DNA of 38,053 nucleotides from Mycobacteriales bacterium. Lineage in GTDB: Bacteria > Actinomycetota > Actinomycetes > Mycobacteriales > QHCD01. The position numbers were made by a program, and so were the translations under genes. Below are positions 32,159 to 38,053 of the stretch, one piece after another. A model generated the notes under the pieces. That model worked only from the letters and a program-made list of their open reading frames with translations. It was not told the origin of the DNA and made no database searches. The stretch spans positions 1-38,053 of the forward strand of contig DASXJE010000022.1 of the NCBI GenBank assembly GCA_036497565.1, in the 5' to 3' direction. Position 1 is the stretch's first letter. Each line of letters starts with the position of its first letter.

Positions 32159-33490
32159 TCAGCCGCGCGCCGACTTGACGGCCTTCTGCATGTTCTTCGC
32201 CGTCTGCTCGGGCCCGGTCGATCCGGCGATGAGTGCGGCCAGCGGGTCTGCGGTCGCGCTGGATCCCTTGCCGAAGAGGATGTGCGGGCAGCCGTTGCCC
32301 TGCAACAACCAGGAGGTCATCTGCTTGAGCACCGGGTCCTTGACCTGCTGCGCGGCGGACTTGGTCGACGGCATGCTGTTCGAGTCGTTCATCGTCTTGG
32401 CGTAGCGGTCGGTGTCATAGAGAAACCTGATGAACTCCAGCGCGGCGGCCTTGTTCTTGCTTGTCTCGCTGACGGCGAGCCCGGCGCCGGCCTGGTTGGC
32501 GCACCAGTGCTTCGCGCCGGCTTTCGTCGTCGGAGTCTGCATGACCTTGTAGGACTTCTGGAAGCTCTTCGAGGCGTTCTGGACGAAGTCCTGCGGGGCC
32601 CACGAGCCGTTGAACAGCATTGCGGCCTTGCCGGTGTAGAAGAGCTGCTCGGCCTGGTTGGTCTCGGTGGCGTTGACGCCGTCCTGGAAGGCGCCGCCCT
32701 TCACGAGCTTCTGGACGACCGCGAGGGCCTGGACCACCGACGGATCGAGCCAGCTGGCACCGTCGGTGAGCTGGTCGAGCTTGAGGACGAAGGTCGGGTC
32801 GTTCTTGATCTGGGTGATGATGGGCAGGAAGAAGTCCAGACCACTGGTGCCGGGGTTGTTGGCGAACAGGGTGCCGATCTTCCCGGTCTTGGACTTGATC
32901 GCGGTGGAGGCGCTCAGCAGGTCGTCCCACGTCTCCGGCTCGTCGACGCCCGCCTGCTTGAGGATGGCCGGGCTGTAGAAGATGCCGAAGGTCTGAGCCA
33001 TCCAGCCGAGGGCGTACTGCTTGCCCGCGTCGGTGTACTCCTGGTTGGTCGAGTCGAAGAAATCGCTGGTGAAGCTGTTGCCGAGCTCCTTGGTCAGGTT
33101 CGCCGAGATCCCGTTCTTGCCGTACTGCATGGCGAGCACGTGCGGGCCGAAGATCTCCGGCGGATCGCCGCCGGCGACTGCGGCCTGCAGGGCGGGCAGA
33201 TAGGAGTTCGTATCACCGAAGATCCGGTTCTCGATCTTGATGTTCGGGTGGGCCGACTCGAACTCGGTGATCAGCTTCGGGAAGATCGACTGCTGCTGGG
33301 TGTACCAGGTCCACATGCGGACCGTCGGCTTCCCCGATGCGGTGCCTCCGCTGCTTCCGCTGCCCTTGTCGCAGGCAGCCAGCAGCGGCGCGGCGCCGAG
33401 GCCGGCGATGCCGGTGGCCGCCGCTTTCAGGATCGTCCGGCGCGACATGCCCGCGACGGGGAACTTCTCGGAGACCGGTGTGGCGGGCAT
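32159..33490 (-). CDS. Sugar-binding lipoprotein of the ABC importer
   Basis: This 443-residue extracellular solute-binding protein of family 1 starts at ATG 33490, with AGGAGGTAGCC just before it. SRRTILKAAATG (residues 16-27) is a twin-arginine-type signal, and LLAAC (36-40) is the lipobox, so the mature protein begins at lipidated Cys40 and faces outward. VRMWTWYTQQQSIFPKLITEFE follows as the usual first strand and helix of sugar-binding proteins, and the C-terminal lobe has AALEFIRFLYD. It is the first gene of the operon ending in the LacI regulator. Three palindromic operators lie immediately upstream. Confidence 0.93.
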   Translation of the reverse strand: MPATPVSEKFPVAGMSRRTILKAAATGIAGLGAAPLLAACDKGSGSSGGTASGKPTVRMWTWYTQQQSIFPKLITEFESAHPNIKIENRIFGDTNSYLPALQAAVAGGDPPEIFGPHVLAMQYGKNGISANLTKELGNSFTSDFFDSTNQEYTDAGKQYALGWMAQTFGIFYSPAILKQAGVDEPETWDDLLSASTAIKSKTGKIGTLFANNPGTSGLDFFLPIITQIKNDPTFVLKLDQLTDGASWLDPSVVQALAVVQKLVKGGAFQDGVNATETNQAEQLFYTGKAAMLFNGSWAPQDFVQNASKSFQKSYKVMQTPTTKAGAKHWCANQAGAGLAVSETSKNKAAALEFIRFLYDTDRYAKTMNDSNSMPSTKSAAQQVKDPVLKQMTSWLLQGNGCPHILFGKGSSATADPLAALIAGSTGPEQTAKNMQKAVKSARG

Positions 33491-33522
33491 GGCTACCTCC
33501 TGGGCGGGTCGGCGTCCGCGCC

Positions 33523-33552
33523 ATGTTTCACCGGCTCTGACAGCGCTGTCAA
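33523..33552 (-). promoter_or_regulatory. Candidate promoter of the sugar operon
   Basis: On the minus strand, TTGACA (33552-33547) and AAACAT (33528-33523) are 18 nt apart. A start near 33516 would leave a leader of about 26 nt with the AGGAGGT ribosome site. A perfect operator-like palindrome covers the -35 and adjacent spacer, which would block RNA polymerase when bound. Confidence 0.45.
33538..33551. promoter_or_regulatory. LacI-type operator 1, TGACAGCGCTGTCA
   Basis: This is a perfect 14-bp palindrome with the central CG and flanking AGCGCT core typical of LacI/GalR boxes. It overlaps the putative -35 of the sugar operon. Confidence 0.7.
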
Positions 33553-33571
33553 GACACTCGGAAGGATTTTG

Positions 33572-33585
33572 TGAGAGCGCTGTCA
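33572..33585. promoter_or_regulatory. LacI-type operator 2, TGAGAGCGCTGTCA
   Basis: It is the same as operator 1 except for one base (a G in place of C at the fourth position). Its centre lies 34 bp from the centre of operator 1, about three helical turns, so two dimers could bind on similar faces. Confidence 0.65.
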
Positions 33586-33594
33586 TCTGAGTCT

Positions 33595-33608
33595 GGCAAG
33601 CGCTTCCC
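33595..33608. promoter_or_regulatory. LacI-type operator 3, GGCAAGCGCTTCCC
   Basis: An 8-bp perfect core AAGCGCTT (33598-33605) has the same AGCGCT centre as operators 1 and 2. Its centre is 23 bp beyond operator 2, next to the TTGACA of the divergent dehydrogenase gene. It is the weakest of the three matches. Confidence 0.5.
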
Positions 33609-33611
33609 GCC

Positions 33612-33641
33612 TTGACAGTGCCGTCCGGTCCGGCGCAGCAT
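33612..33641 (+). promoter_or_regulatory. Candidate promoter of the dehydrogenase-cupin pair
   Basis: TTGACA (33612-33617) is followed after 18 nt by CAGCAT (33636-33641), giving a start near 33648 and a leader of about 54 nt. The -10 is poor. Operator 3 ends 4 bp upstream of the -35. Confidence 0.35.
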
Positions 33642-33701
33642 CAGAGGCCATCCGGCCCGCCTCCCGCGGTCAAATGACCGCCCATCCTCCCCGGGGGTTC
33701 T

Positions 33702-34415
33702 GTGCAACACGGCGATCCGCCCACCGTGATCGTGGTCGGGGGCACCAGCGGCATCGGAGCCGCCGTCGCGTCGTCATTCATCGCCTCCGGTGCCCGGGTG
33801 CACGCGCTGGGTCTGCGCGCGGAGGCCGCACCCGAGTCGCTTCGGCGGGACGCGCACGTCGCCGAGCTCGACGTCACGGAGCCGGAGGCACTGGAGTCGG
33901 CGATCGGTCAGGTGCCGCAGCTGCAGGTACTGGTGAACGCAGCCGGGATCATCCGGCGGGACGCAGAGTTCGAGCCCCAGGTGTTCGCCGAGGTGCTGCA
34001 GGTCAACCTGGTCGCCACCATGCGCGCCTGCGTCGCCGCCTACCCGGCGCTGAAGGTCACCGGTGGCAGCATCGTGAACCTCGCGTCCATGTTGAGCTTC
34101 TTCGGCGGCGCCCGGGTGCCGGGCTACGCCGCGAGCAAGGGCGGGATCGCCCAACTGACGAAGTCATTGGCGGTGGCCTGGGGCCCCGACGGGATCCGGG
34201 TCAACGCCGTGGCCCCGGGATGGATCCGCACCGAACTCACCGGGGCGCTCCATTCGGACGCCGCGGCGAGCGACCAGATCGTCGGACGCACCCCGCTCGG
34301 CCGGTGGGGGGAGCCGTCCGACGTCGCCGACGTCGTGGCGTTCCTCGCCGGCCCGCAGGCGCGGTTCATCACCGGGGCTATCGTCCCGGTCGACGGCGGC
34401 TACCTGGCCGCCTGA
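33702..34415 (+). CDS. Short-chain dehydrogenase, sugar/gluconate-dehydrogenase-like
   Basis: This 237-residue SDR starts from GTG 33702. The cofactor loop reads GGTSGIG (TGxxxGIG with Gly for Thr), NAAGI follows the fourth strand, and the active site is Tyr142 and Lys146 (YAASK) with Ser in NLASM. The ending IVPVDGGYLAA is typical of the FabG/KduD group. It is divergent from the sugar-binding lipoprotein gene and shares its operator region; the cupin gene follows after 23 bp. It may oxidise a sugar-derived or aromatic alcohol to a ketone. Substrate is unknown. Confidence 0.88.
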   Translation: MQHGDPPTVIVVGGTSGIGAAVASSFIASGARVHALGLRAEAAPESLRRDAHVAELDVTEPEALESAIGQVPQLQVLVNAAGIIRRDAEFEPQVFAEVLQVNLVATMRACVAAYPALKVTGGSIVNLASMLSFFGGARVPGYAASKGGIAQLTKSLAVAWGPDGIRVNAVAPGWIRTELTGALHSDAAASDQIVGRTPLGRWGEPSDVADVVAFLAGPQARFITGAIVPVDGGYLAA

Positions 34416-34438
34416 CGATACGGACGAGGAGTGATCGG

Positions 34439-34939
34439 ATGACATCGTCGGGCGTAGTCATCGCCCCGTCGGCCTACATCCCCGCGGAGATCGCGATTCC
34501 CGCGGTGCCGGAGGACGAGCGGCTGTGGGTGCCGCAGGCGGACAACGTGTGGTTCCGGCCCCTGATGTTCAACACGGTCATCGGGCAGTGGTGCAACCTG
34601 CTGAAGGTCACCCGGTCCGGCATCGTGTCGCGTCACCGGCACCCGGGTGCGGTGTTCGGCTACGTCATCCGGGGCAAGTGGCACTACTACGAGCACCCGT
34701 GGGTCGCCGAGGCCGGTCATTTCGTCTACGAGCCGCCCGGCGAGATCCACACGCTGTCCGTGCCCGAGGACTGCGACGAGATGATCACGTTCTTCAACAT
34801 CTCCGGGGCGATGATCTACGTCGACGACGATGGGGTGCAGAACGGGTACGAGGACGTCTTCACCAAGATCGACCGGTGCCGGGCGCACTACGAGTCGGTC
34901 GGCCTCGGCGCCGACTTCGTGCAGCAGTTCATCCGCTGA
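34439..34939 (+). CDS. Cupin of the 2,4'-dihydroxyacetophenone dioxygenase family
   Basis: This 166-residue single-domain cupin starts from ATG 34439, preceded by GAGGAG at 8-nt spacing. Metal ligands are likely His66 and His68 (SRHRHPGAVFGYVIRG) and His104 in the second cupin motif (GHFVYEPPGEIHTL). The strand WHYYEHPWVAEAG is characteristic of the 2,4'-dihydroxyacetophenone dioxygenase family, whose reference member cleaves a C-C bond in an aromatic ketone using iron. Many relatives have no tested substrate, so the name shows family only. It is probably co-transcribed with the dehydrogenase and its 3' end overlaps the convergent MFS gene by 11 bp. Confidence 0.85.
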   Translation: MTSSGVVIAPSAYIPAEIAIPAVPEDERLWVPQADNVWFRPLMFNTVIGQWCNLLKVTRSGIVSRHRHPGAVFGYVIRGKWHYYEHPWVAEAGHFVYEPPGEIHTLSVPEDCDEMITFFNISGAMIYVDDDGVQNGYEDVFTKIDRCRAHYESVGLGADFVQQFIR

Positions 34940-36371
34940 CCCCGACCGCGACCTGCTCGTCGGCGTACTCGTGGTCGCCGCGGTAGCCGTCGATGTTCTT
35001 CGGCAGCACGAACGTCGCGGCGAAGATTCCGATCAGCGGGAAGATCAGCACAAGTAGCGTTGCGGCGCCCTTGCCGATCGCGTCGAAGAGCGTCGGGAAC
35101 ACGAGGATGGAGAAGAAGGCGGGCACCTTCACGAAGATGTAGGCGAACCCGCTCGCCGTCCCGCGATACTGCGGGGGAGCGACCATCGACGAGATGGTCA
35201 TGCAGTTCTCGGCGTCCCAGTAGTGGCCCCACAACATGATCGCGGCGGCGATCGGAACCAGTACGAGCGTGTCGGTGAAGATGCCGATCGCCGCCATGAT
35301 CAGCGCCACGACGACCATGCTGAAGCCCCACAGGGACAGCCGGCGCTGGCCGATGCGGTGCAGGATCGCCGGGCCGACCCAGCCCGAGATCGCGGCCAGG
35401 ACGTAGAGCGCAAGGGTGATCAGGTTGCCGGACTTGACACCTGATACGCCGAGAAGGACGAGCAGGATCGGAAGGTAGAAGGCGAAGGTCGCGAACTCGC
35501 CGCCCTGCGCGAGACCGCTCAGCCAGCCGAAGACGCTTCCGCGCCACCGGGTCTCGTCCTTGCGGATCGCTTTCAGGAAGCTCCGCAGCCGCGGCCTCGG
35601 GACGTCGACGTCGCTGTCGGGAAGCATGTCGAGGGGATCGCCGTAGGTGTCGGCGGCGACCTGCTTGGCCTCGCGGAACCGGCCGCGCGCGACCAGCCAC
35701 ACCACGGTCTCGGGCAGCTTCATCCGCATGACGAACAGGACGATCGCCGGCAACGCCGACAGGCCGAGAATGATGCGCCAGAGATACTCGTGACCGATGC
35801 CCGACCAGAGCAGCACGGTGACGACCGCGATCGCGATCACCTCACCGACGGCGAACATGAACTGCCACCGGTTGCCCATCACCTCCCGCTTGCTGGCCGG
35901 GAGGGACTCCATGATGTAGGTGTAACCGTTGGAGATGTCCATGCCGAGCGGGACTCCGAGGACGAACCGGAGGGCGGCGAGGACGAGCATGTTGGGTACG
36001 AAGGCCTGTGACGCGCCGACGATGATGAACGTCACCATCGTCGCGATGAACACGGCGCGCCGGCCGACGCGATCGGACAACCAGCCCCCGAGCAATGCAC
36101 CGACGACTGCGCCGGCCTGGGTGCCCGCGGACGCGAGCCCGAGCAGGAAACTGCTCGGGTGGTACTGCTCCTGGAGAAACACCAGGATGAAGGCGATCGA
36201 GTAGAGGTCCCACGACTCGATGAAGATCGAGGCGATCATCAGCCAGCCGGTGCGGTTGCCCTTCGGGCTGTAACTGTCGACCAGATGCCGTGTCGTCCGC
36301 TGGATGAGTTGTCGGTCGTCGGCGCTCGCTACCGGCAGTGCCATATCCGTCGCAAATCCTTCCGAAGTCAC
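34929..36371 (-). CDS. Major facilitator superfamily transporter, sugar-porter-like
   Basis: This 480-residue protein has about 12 membrane helices, a central cytoplasmic loop (about 205-255), and the MFS signature GGWLSDRVGRRAVF between helices 2 and 3. LPETVVWLVARGRFREA after helix 6 matches the PESPRWL motif of the sugar porter family in position and type. Start uncertain: GTG 36371 has no ribosome site, while the in-frame ATG 36344 removes 9 residues and has a distant GGAAGGA. It adds a second import route to the region, possibly for a sugar acid or aromatic acid. A 12-bp palindrome lies just upstream. Confidence 0.88.
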   Translation of the reverse strand: MTSEGFATDMALPVASADDRQLIQRTTRHLVDSYSPKGNRTGWLMIASIFIESWDLYSIAFILVFLQEQYHPSSFLLGLASAGTQAGAVVGALLGGWLSDRVGRRAVFIATMVTFIIVGASQAFVPNMLVLAALRFVLGVPLGMDISNGYTYIMESLPASKREVMGNRWQFMFAVGEVIAIAVVTVLLWSGIGHEYLWRIILGLSALPAIVLFVMRMKLPETVVWLVARGRFREAKQVAADTYGDPLDMLPDSDVDVPRPRLRSFLKAIRKDETRWRGSVFGWLSGLAQGGEFATFAFYLPILLVLLGVSGVKSGNLITLALYVLAAISGWVGPAILHRIGQRRLSLWGFSMVVVALIMAAIGIFTDTLVLVPIAAAIMLWGHYWDAENCMTISSMVAPPQYRGTASGFAYIFVKVPAFFSILVFPTLFDAIGKGAATLLVLIFPLIGIFAATFVLPKNIDGYRGDHEYADEQVAVGVSG

Positions 36372-36380
36372 GGCGCCACG

Positions 36381-36392
36381 GCGTGATCACGC
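36381..36392. promoter_or_regulatory. 12-bp palindrome GCGTGATCACGC upstream of the MFS gene
   Basis: This perfect palindrome lies 9 bp before the MFS GTG start. A further TGATCA occurs at 36435-36440. It may be an operator for an unlinked regulator, distinct from the AGCGCT boxes. The evidence is symmetry and position only. Confidence 0.4.
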
Positions 36393-36519
36393 GTGCTGCT
36401 GGTCGCCGTGCCGCCGGTGGGTCGCGTGGTCCGGTGATCAGACCTGGGCGGAGCCCTCTCGGGGCGGACGGCAGATTACGGACGCCACCTGCGCGGTGTC
36501 AACGCAAACGGGGCGGATT

Positions 36520-36696
36520 TCAGCCGGCGAGGGAATGCCGGGCGGGCCTCGTGGCGCGCGCGAGGCGGGCAGCGACGACGCGCTGGGCCTGCGCCCGGGC
36601 GTCGCGGCGGACCTCGGCGAAGTAGATGGTCGGGTCGAGCAGGCCGCTCACCCAGTCGCGTCCCTGCGCGTCGATCACTTTTTCGCGCTTGACCAC
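36520..36696 (-). CDS. Small hypothetical protein, 58 residues
   Basis: GTG 36696 is preceded by AAGGAGGAGCC, one of the best ribosome sites in the window. The product begins VVKREKVIDAQGRDWVSGLLDP, contains TIYFAEVRRDARAQAQR, and ends in an Arg/Ala-rich helix. No membrane helix or Cys pair is present. I do not recognise a family. The reading frame continues upstream for another 59 codons, but without a ribosome site and with low-complexity content. It lies between the MFS transporter and the GAF protein on the same strand. Real translation is likely given the ribosome site; function is unknown. Confidence 0.55.
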   Translation of the reverse strand: MVKREKVIDAQGRDWVSGLLDPTIYFAEVRRDARAQAQRVVAARLARATRPARHSLAG

Positions 36697-36778
36697 GGCT
36701 CCTCCTTCGACGTTCATCCCGATCATACCCGCCGCAACGCGACACGGCGGTCCGCGCGGCGCCGGTCCGGAGGTGGTC

Positions 36779-37567
36779 TCATGTCGCCTGCACCAGGCCC
36801 GAGCCGAGCAGGTTGGCGAGGACGCGCACCAGTTCGACGTCGATCTGGGACAGCTCACCGACATCGGTCGCATCGACGGTGAGCATGCCGAGCCGCTGCG
36901 CGCCGGCGGTGACGGCCACCGCGATCACGGTGCGGTAGTCGCCCTCCGTCGAGGGGATCACCAGCGGGTCGGCGTCGGTGTCCTCGATATAGACGAGGTC
37001 ACCGCGGTCGACGAGGTCGAGAACGACGTCGCCGTCATCGGTTCCCCGGACGAATTCGTCCCGCGGCAGGGTCGACCGGCCGGCGTAGGCCTCCCGGGTC
37101 AGGCGGGTGCGGTGCGAGTCGGCACGGTAGAAGGCGCTGCGCGCGTCCGGCGCGGTCAAGAGAACGGCGGCTTCGACCACCGCCTGGCGCAGTTTGCCGG
37201 CGATGGTCGCCCGGGACGATCTCCCGGACGCGTCGCCCATCTCCCCGAGATAGCTCGTGATGGGCGCGAACGCTCCGTTGAGGGCGGTGCCGAGCGCCTC
37301 TTCGGCATCGACGGCGATCTGGGCCGCGCCCCGGATCCGGCGGGCGTCGCGGATCTGCTTCAGGGCGCCACAGAGGACCACGACGCCGGTCAGCGCCGCG
37401 CCGAGAGCGAGCAGCAGGATCCGCCGGCCGCCATGGGAGATCCCCGCCTCGGCGGAGAGCATGTAGGCACCGCCCGCGGCGGCGACCGCGAGGAGGTTGA
37501 GCAGACCGCCGATCCAGCGTGGCCGGAGCCATTCCCGGAAGTCGGTGTCCTCGGCGGCGCCTACCAA
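36779..37567 (-). CDS. Membrane-anchored GAF domain protein
   Basis: This protein has about 262 residues. Two adjacent hydrophobic helices (about 18-38 and 49-68) precede a short helical linker and a GAF-type sensor domain (about 95-258) with SAFYRADSHRTRLTREAY, DLVYIEDTDADPLVI and LGMLTVDATDVGELS. No kinase, cyclase, HTH or other output domain is fused, so it may signal through a partner. The start is weak: TTG 37567 is the first codon fitting the helix, and no ATG or GTG lies in frame nearby. It is divergent from the M1 peptidase. Confidence 0.8.
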   Translation of the reverse strand: MVGAAEDTDFREWLRPRWIGGLLNLLAVAAAGGAYMLSAEAGISHGGRRILLLALGAALTGVVVLCGALKQIRDARRIRGAAQIAVDAEEALGTALNGAFAPITSYLGEMGDASGRSSRATIAGKLRQAVVEAAVLLTAPDARSAFYRADSHRTRLTREAYAGRSTLPRDEFVRGTDDGDVVLDLVDRGDLVYIEDTDADPLVIPSTEGDYRTVIAVAVTAGAQRLGMLTVDATDVGELSQIDVELVRVLANLLGSGLVQAT

Positions 37568-37683
37568 CGCGTCCCCGGACGTCGTCCACCGTTGTTCATG
37601 TCGGGGAGCGTAGCGCCGAACACCGACAAATCGCCTCGAGCGCAGCGGTACCCCAGCGGGAGTCGCCGTGGGAAGATCAATTG

Positions 37684-38053
37684 ATGTCGGCGTACCGGAA
37701 AATGTTCTTCTCAGTCGCGGCGGCGACGGTCCTGACCGTCTCGCTCATCGCGCCGGAGGCGTCGGCGGCGCCTCTCGCGTCCCCGACGCCCGCATCGGCC
37801 GGTGCTCCGAGCGCCGGTGCACCGGGGGCGGGCGATCCGTACTTCCCGCGCCAGGGCAACGGCGGCTACGACGTCTCCTCCTACCGGCTGCACGTCAGCT
37901 ACGTGCCGGCCACCCGCAGGCTCGACGGCGTCGAACATCTCGCGGCGCATGCGACCCAGTCGCTCAGCCGGTTCGACCTCGACCTTCGGCACAATCTCAC
38001 CGCCACTGCAGTCCGGGTCGACGGCCGGCCGGCGCACGTCGCCCAGCCCGCCG
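37684..38053 (+). CDS. Secreted M1-family metallopeptidase, N-terminal part (3' cut by window)
   Basis: ATG 37684 opens a frame that runs off the right edge (123 complete codons). The first 29 residues form a signal peptide: MSAYRKM, a hydrophobic core (FFSVAAATVLTVSLIA), and a cleavage-type PEASAAP. A Pro/Ala/Ser linker follows, then GDPYFPRQGNGGYDVSSY, the hallmark start of actinobacterial M1 (aminopeptidase N-like) enzymes, with LSRFDLDL later in the beta-rich N-terminal domain. The zinc-binding HExxH motif would be downstream and is not visible. A GGAAG ribosome site lies upstream. TTG 37681 is directly in front and could be an alternative start. Confidence 0.87.
   Translation, partial: MSAYRKMFFSVAAATVLTVSLIAPEASAAPLASPTPASAGAPSAGAPGAGDPYFPRQGNGGYDVSSYRLHVSYVPATRRLDGVEHLAAHATQSLSRFDLDLRHNLTATAVRVDGRPAHVAQPA

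Noticed and set aside
32081-33574. A 497-codon plus-strand frame antisense to the sugar-binding lipoprotein
   Set aside because: It is a shadow frame with no domain. The minus strand encodes a complete lipoprotein with signal peptide and lipobox.

Overview
The window is high-GC DNA with actinobacterial gene content: GTG starts, AGGAGG-type ribosome sites, TAnnnT -10 elements close to start codons, an InhA/FabI-HemH block, DUF3097, and a complete hopanoid operon. It most resembles a chromosome segment of a filamentous or soil actinomycete (Frankiales, Geodermatophilales or Streptomyces-like relatives). Genus cannot be decided from sequence alone. I see no tRNA, rRNA, CRISPR array, insertion sequence or phage gene, and no gene-free stretch longer than 300 bases.

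Region 1 (1-12410) is a housekeeping block. The order NlpC/P60 peptidase - MoxR ATPase - DUF58 - VWA - FabG - InhA/FabI - ferrochelatase - reverse-strand hypothetical - NfeD - SPFH matches, from established knowledge, the Mycobacterium tuberculosis ripAB-moxR1-fabG1-inhA-hemZ-Rv1486c-Rv1487-Rv1488 order. Three genes (moaA, a small Cys/His protein and a lone PEP/pyruvate-binding-like protein) sit between the peptidase and moxR. A 5'-truncated esterase remnant follows the ferrochelatase. A perfect 16-bp inverted repeat lies ahead of fabG.

Region 2 (12421-16984) carries a polysaccharide deacetylase, a divergent MGDG-synthase-like glycosyltransferase, a translationally coupled pair of DMT/NIPA-like membrane proteins, and a short-chain dehydrogenase.

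Region 3 (17000-25726, minus strand) is a tightly packed hopanoid operon, in transcription order hpnC, hpnD, hpnE, polyprenyl diphosphate synthase, shc, an hpnG-ispH fusion and hpnH. Every junction except the first is a 4-bp start/stop overlap. HpnC, HpnD and HpnE make squalene from farnesyl diphosphate, Shc cyclises it to hopene, HpnH adds adenosine and HpnG removes adenine. IspH, normally a separate MEP-pathway enzyme, is encoded in the same polypeptide as HpnG.

Region 4 (26008-36371) is a carbohydrate or glycoside catabolic island. One minus-strand operon runs from a sugar-binding lipoprotein through two ABC permeases, a two-domain VOC protein, an aldo/keto reductase, a GH1 glycosidase and a LacI regulator. 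A short-chain dehydrogenase and a 2,4'-dihydroxyacetophenone-dioxygenase-like cupin are divergent from it, followed by a convergent sugar-type MFS transporter. Three AGCGCT-centred palindromes in the divergent intergenic region are probable operators for the LacI protein. A plausible, untested reading is uptake and cleavage of a beta-glycoside followed by oxidation of the released sugar and/or aromatic aglycone.

Region 5 (36520-38053) has a small unknown gene, a membrane-anchored GAF protein and the 5' end of a secreted M1-family metallopeptidase that runs off the window.
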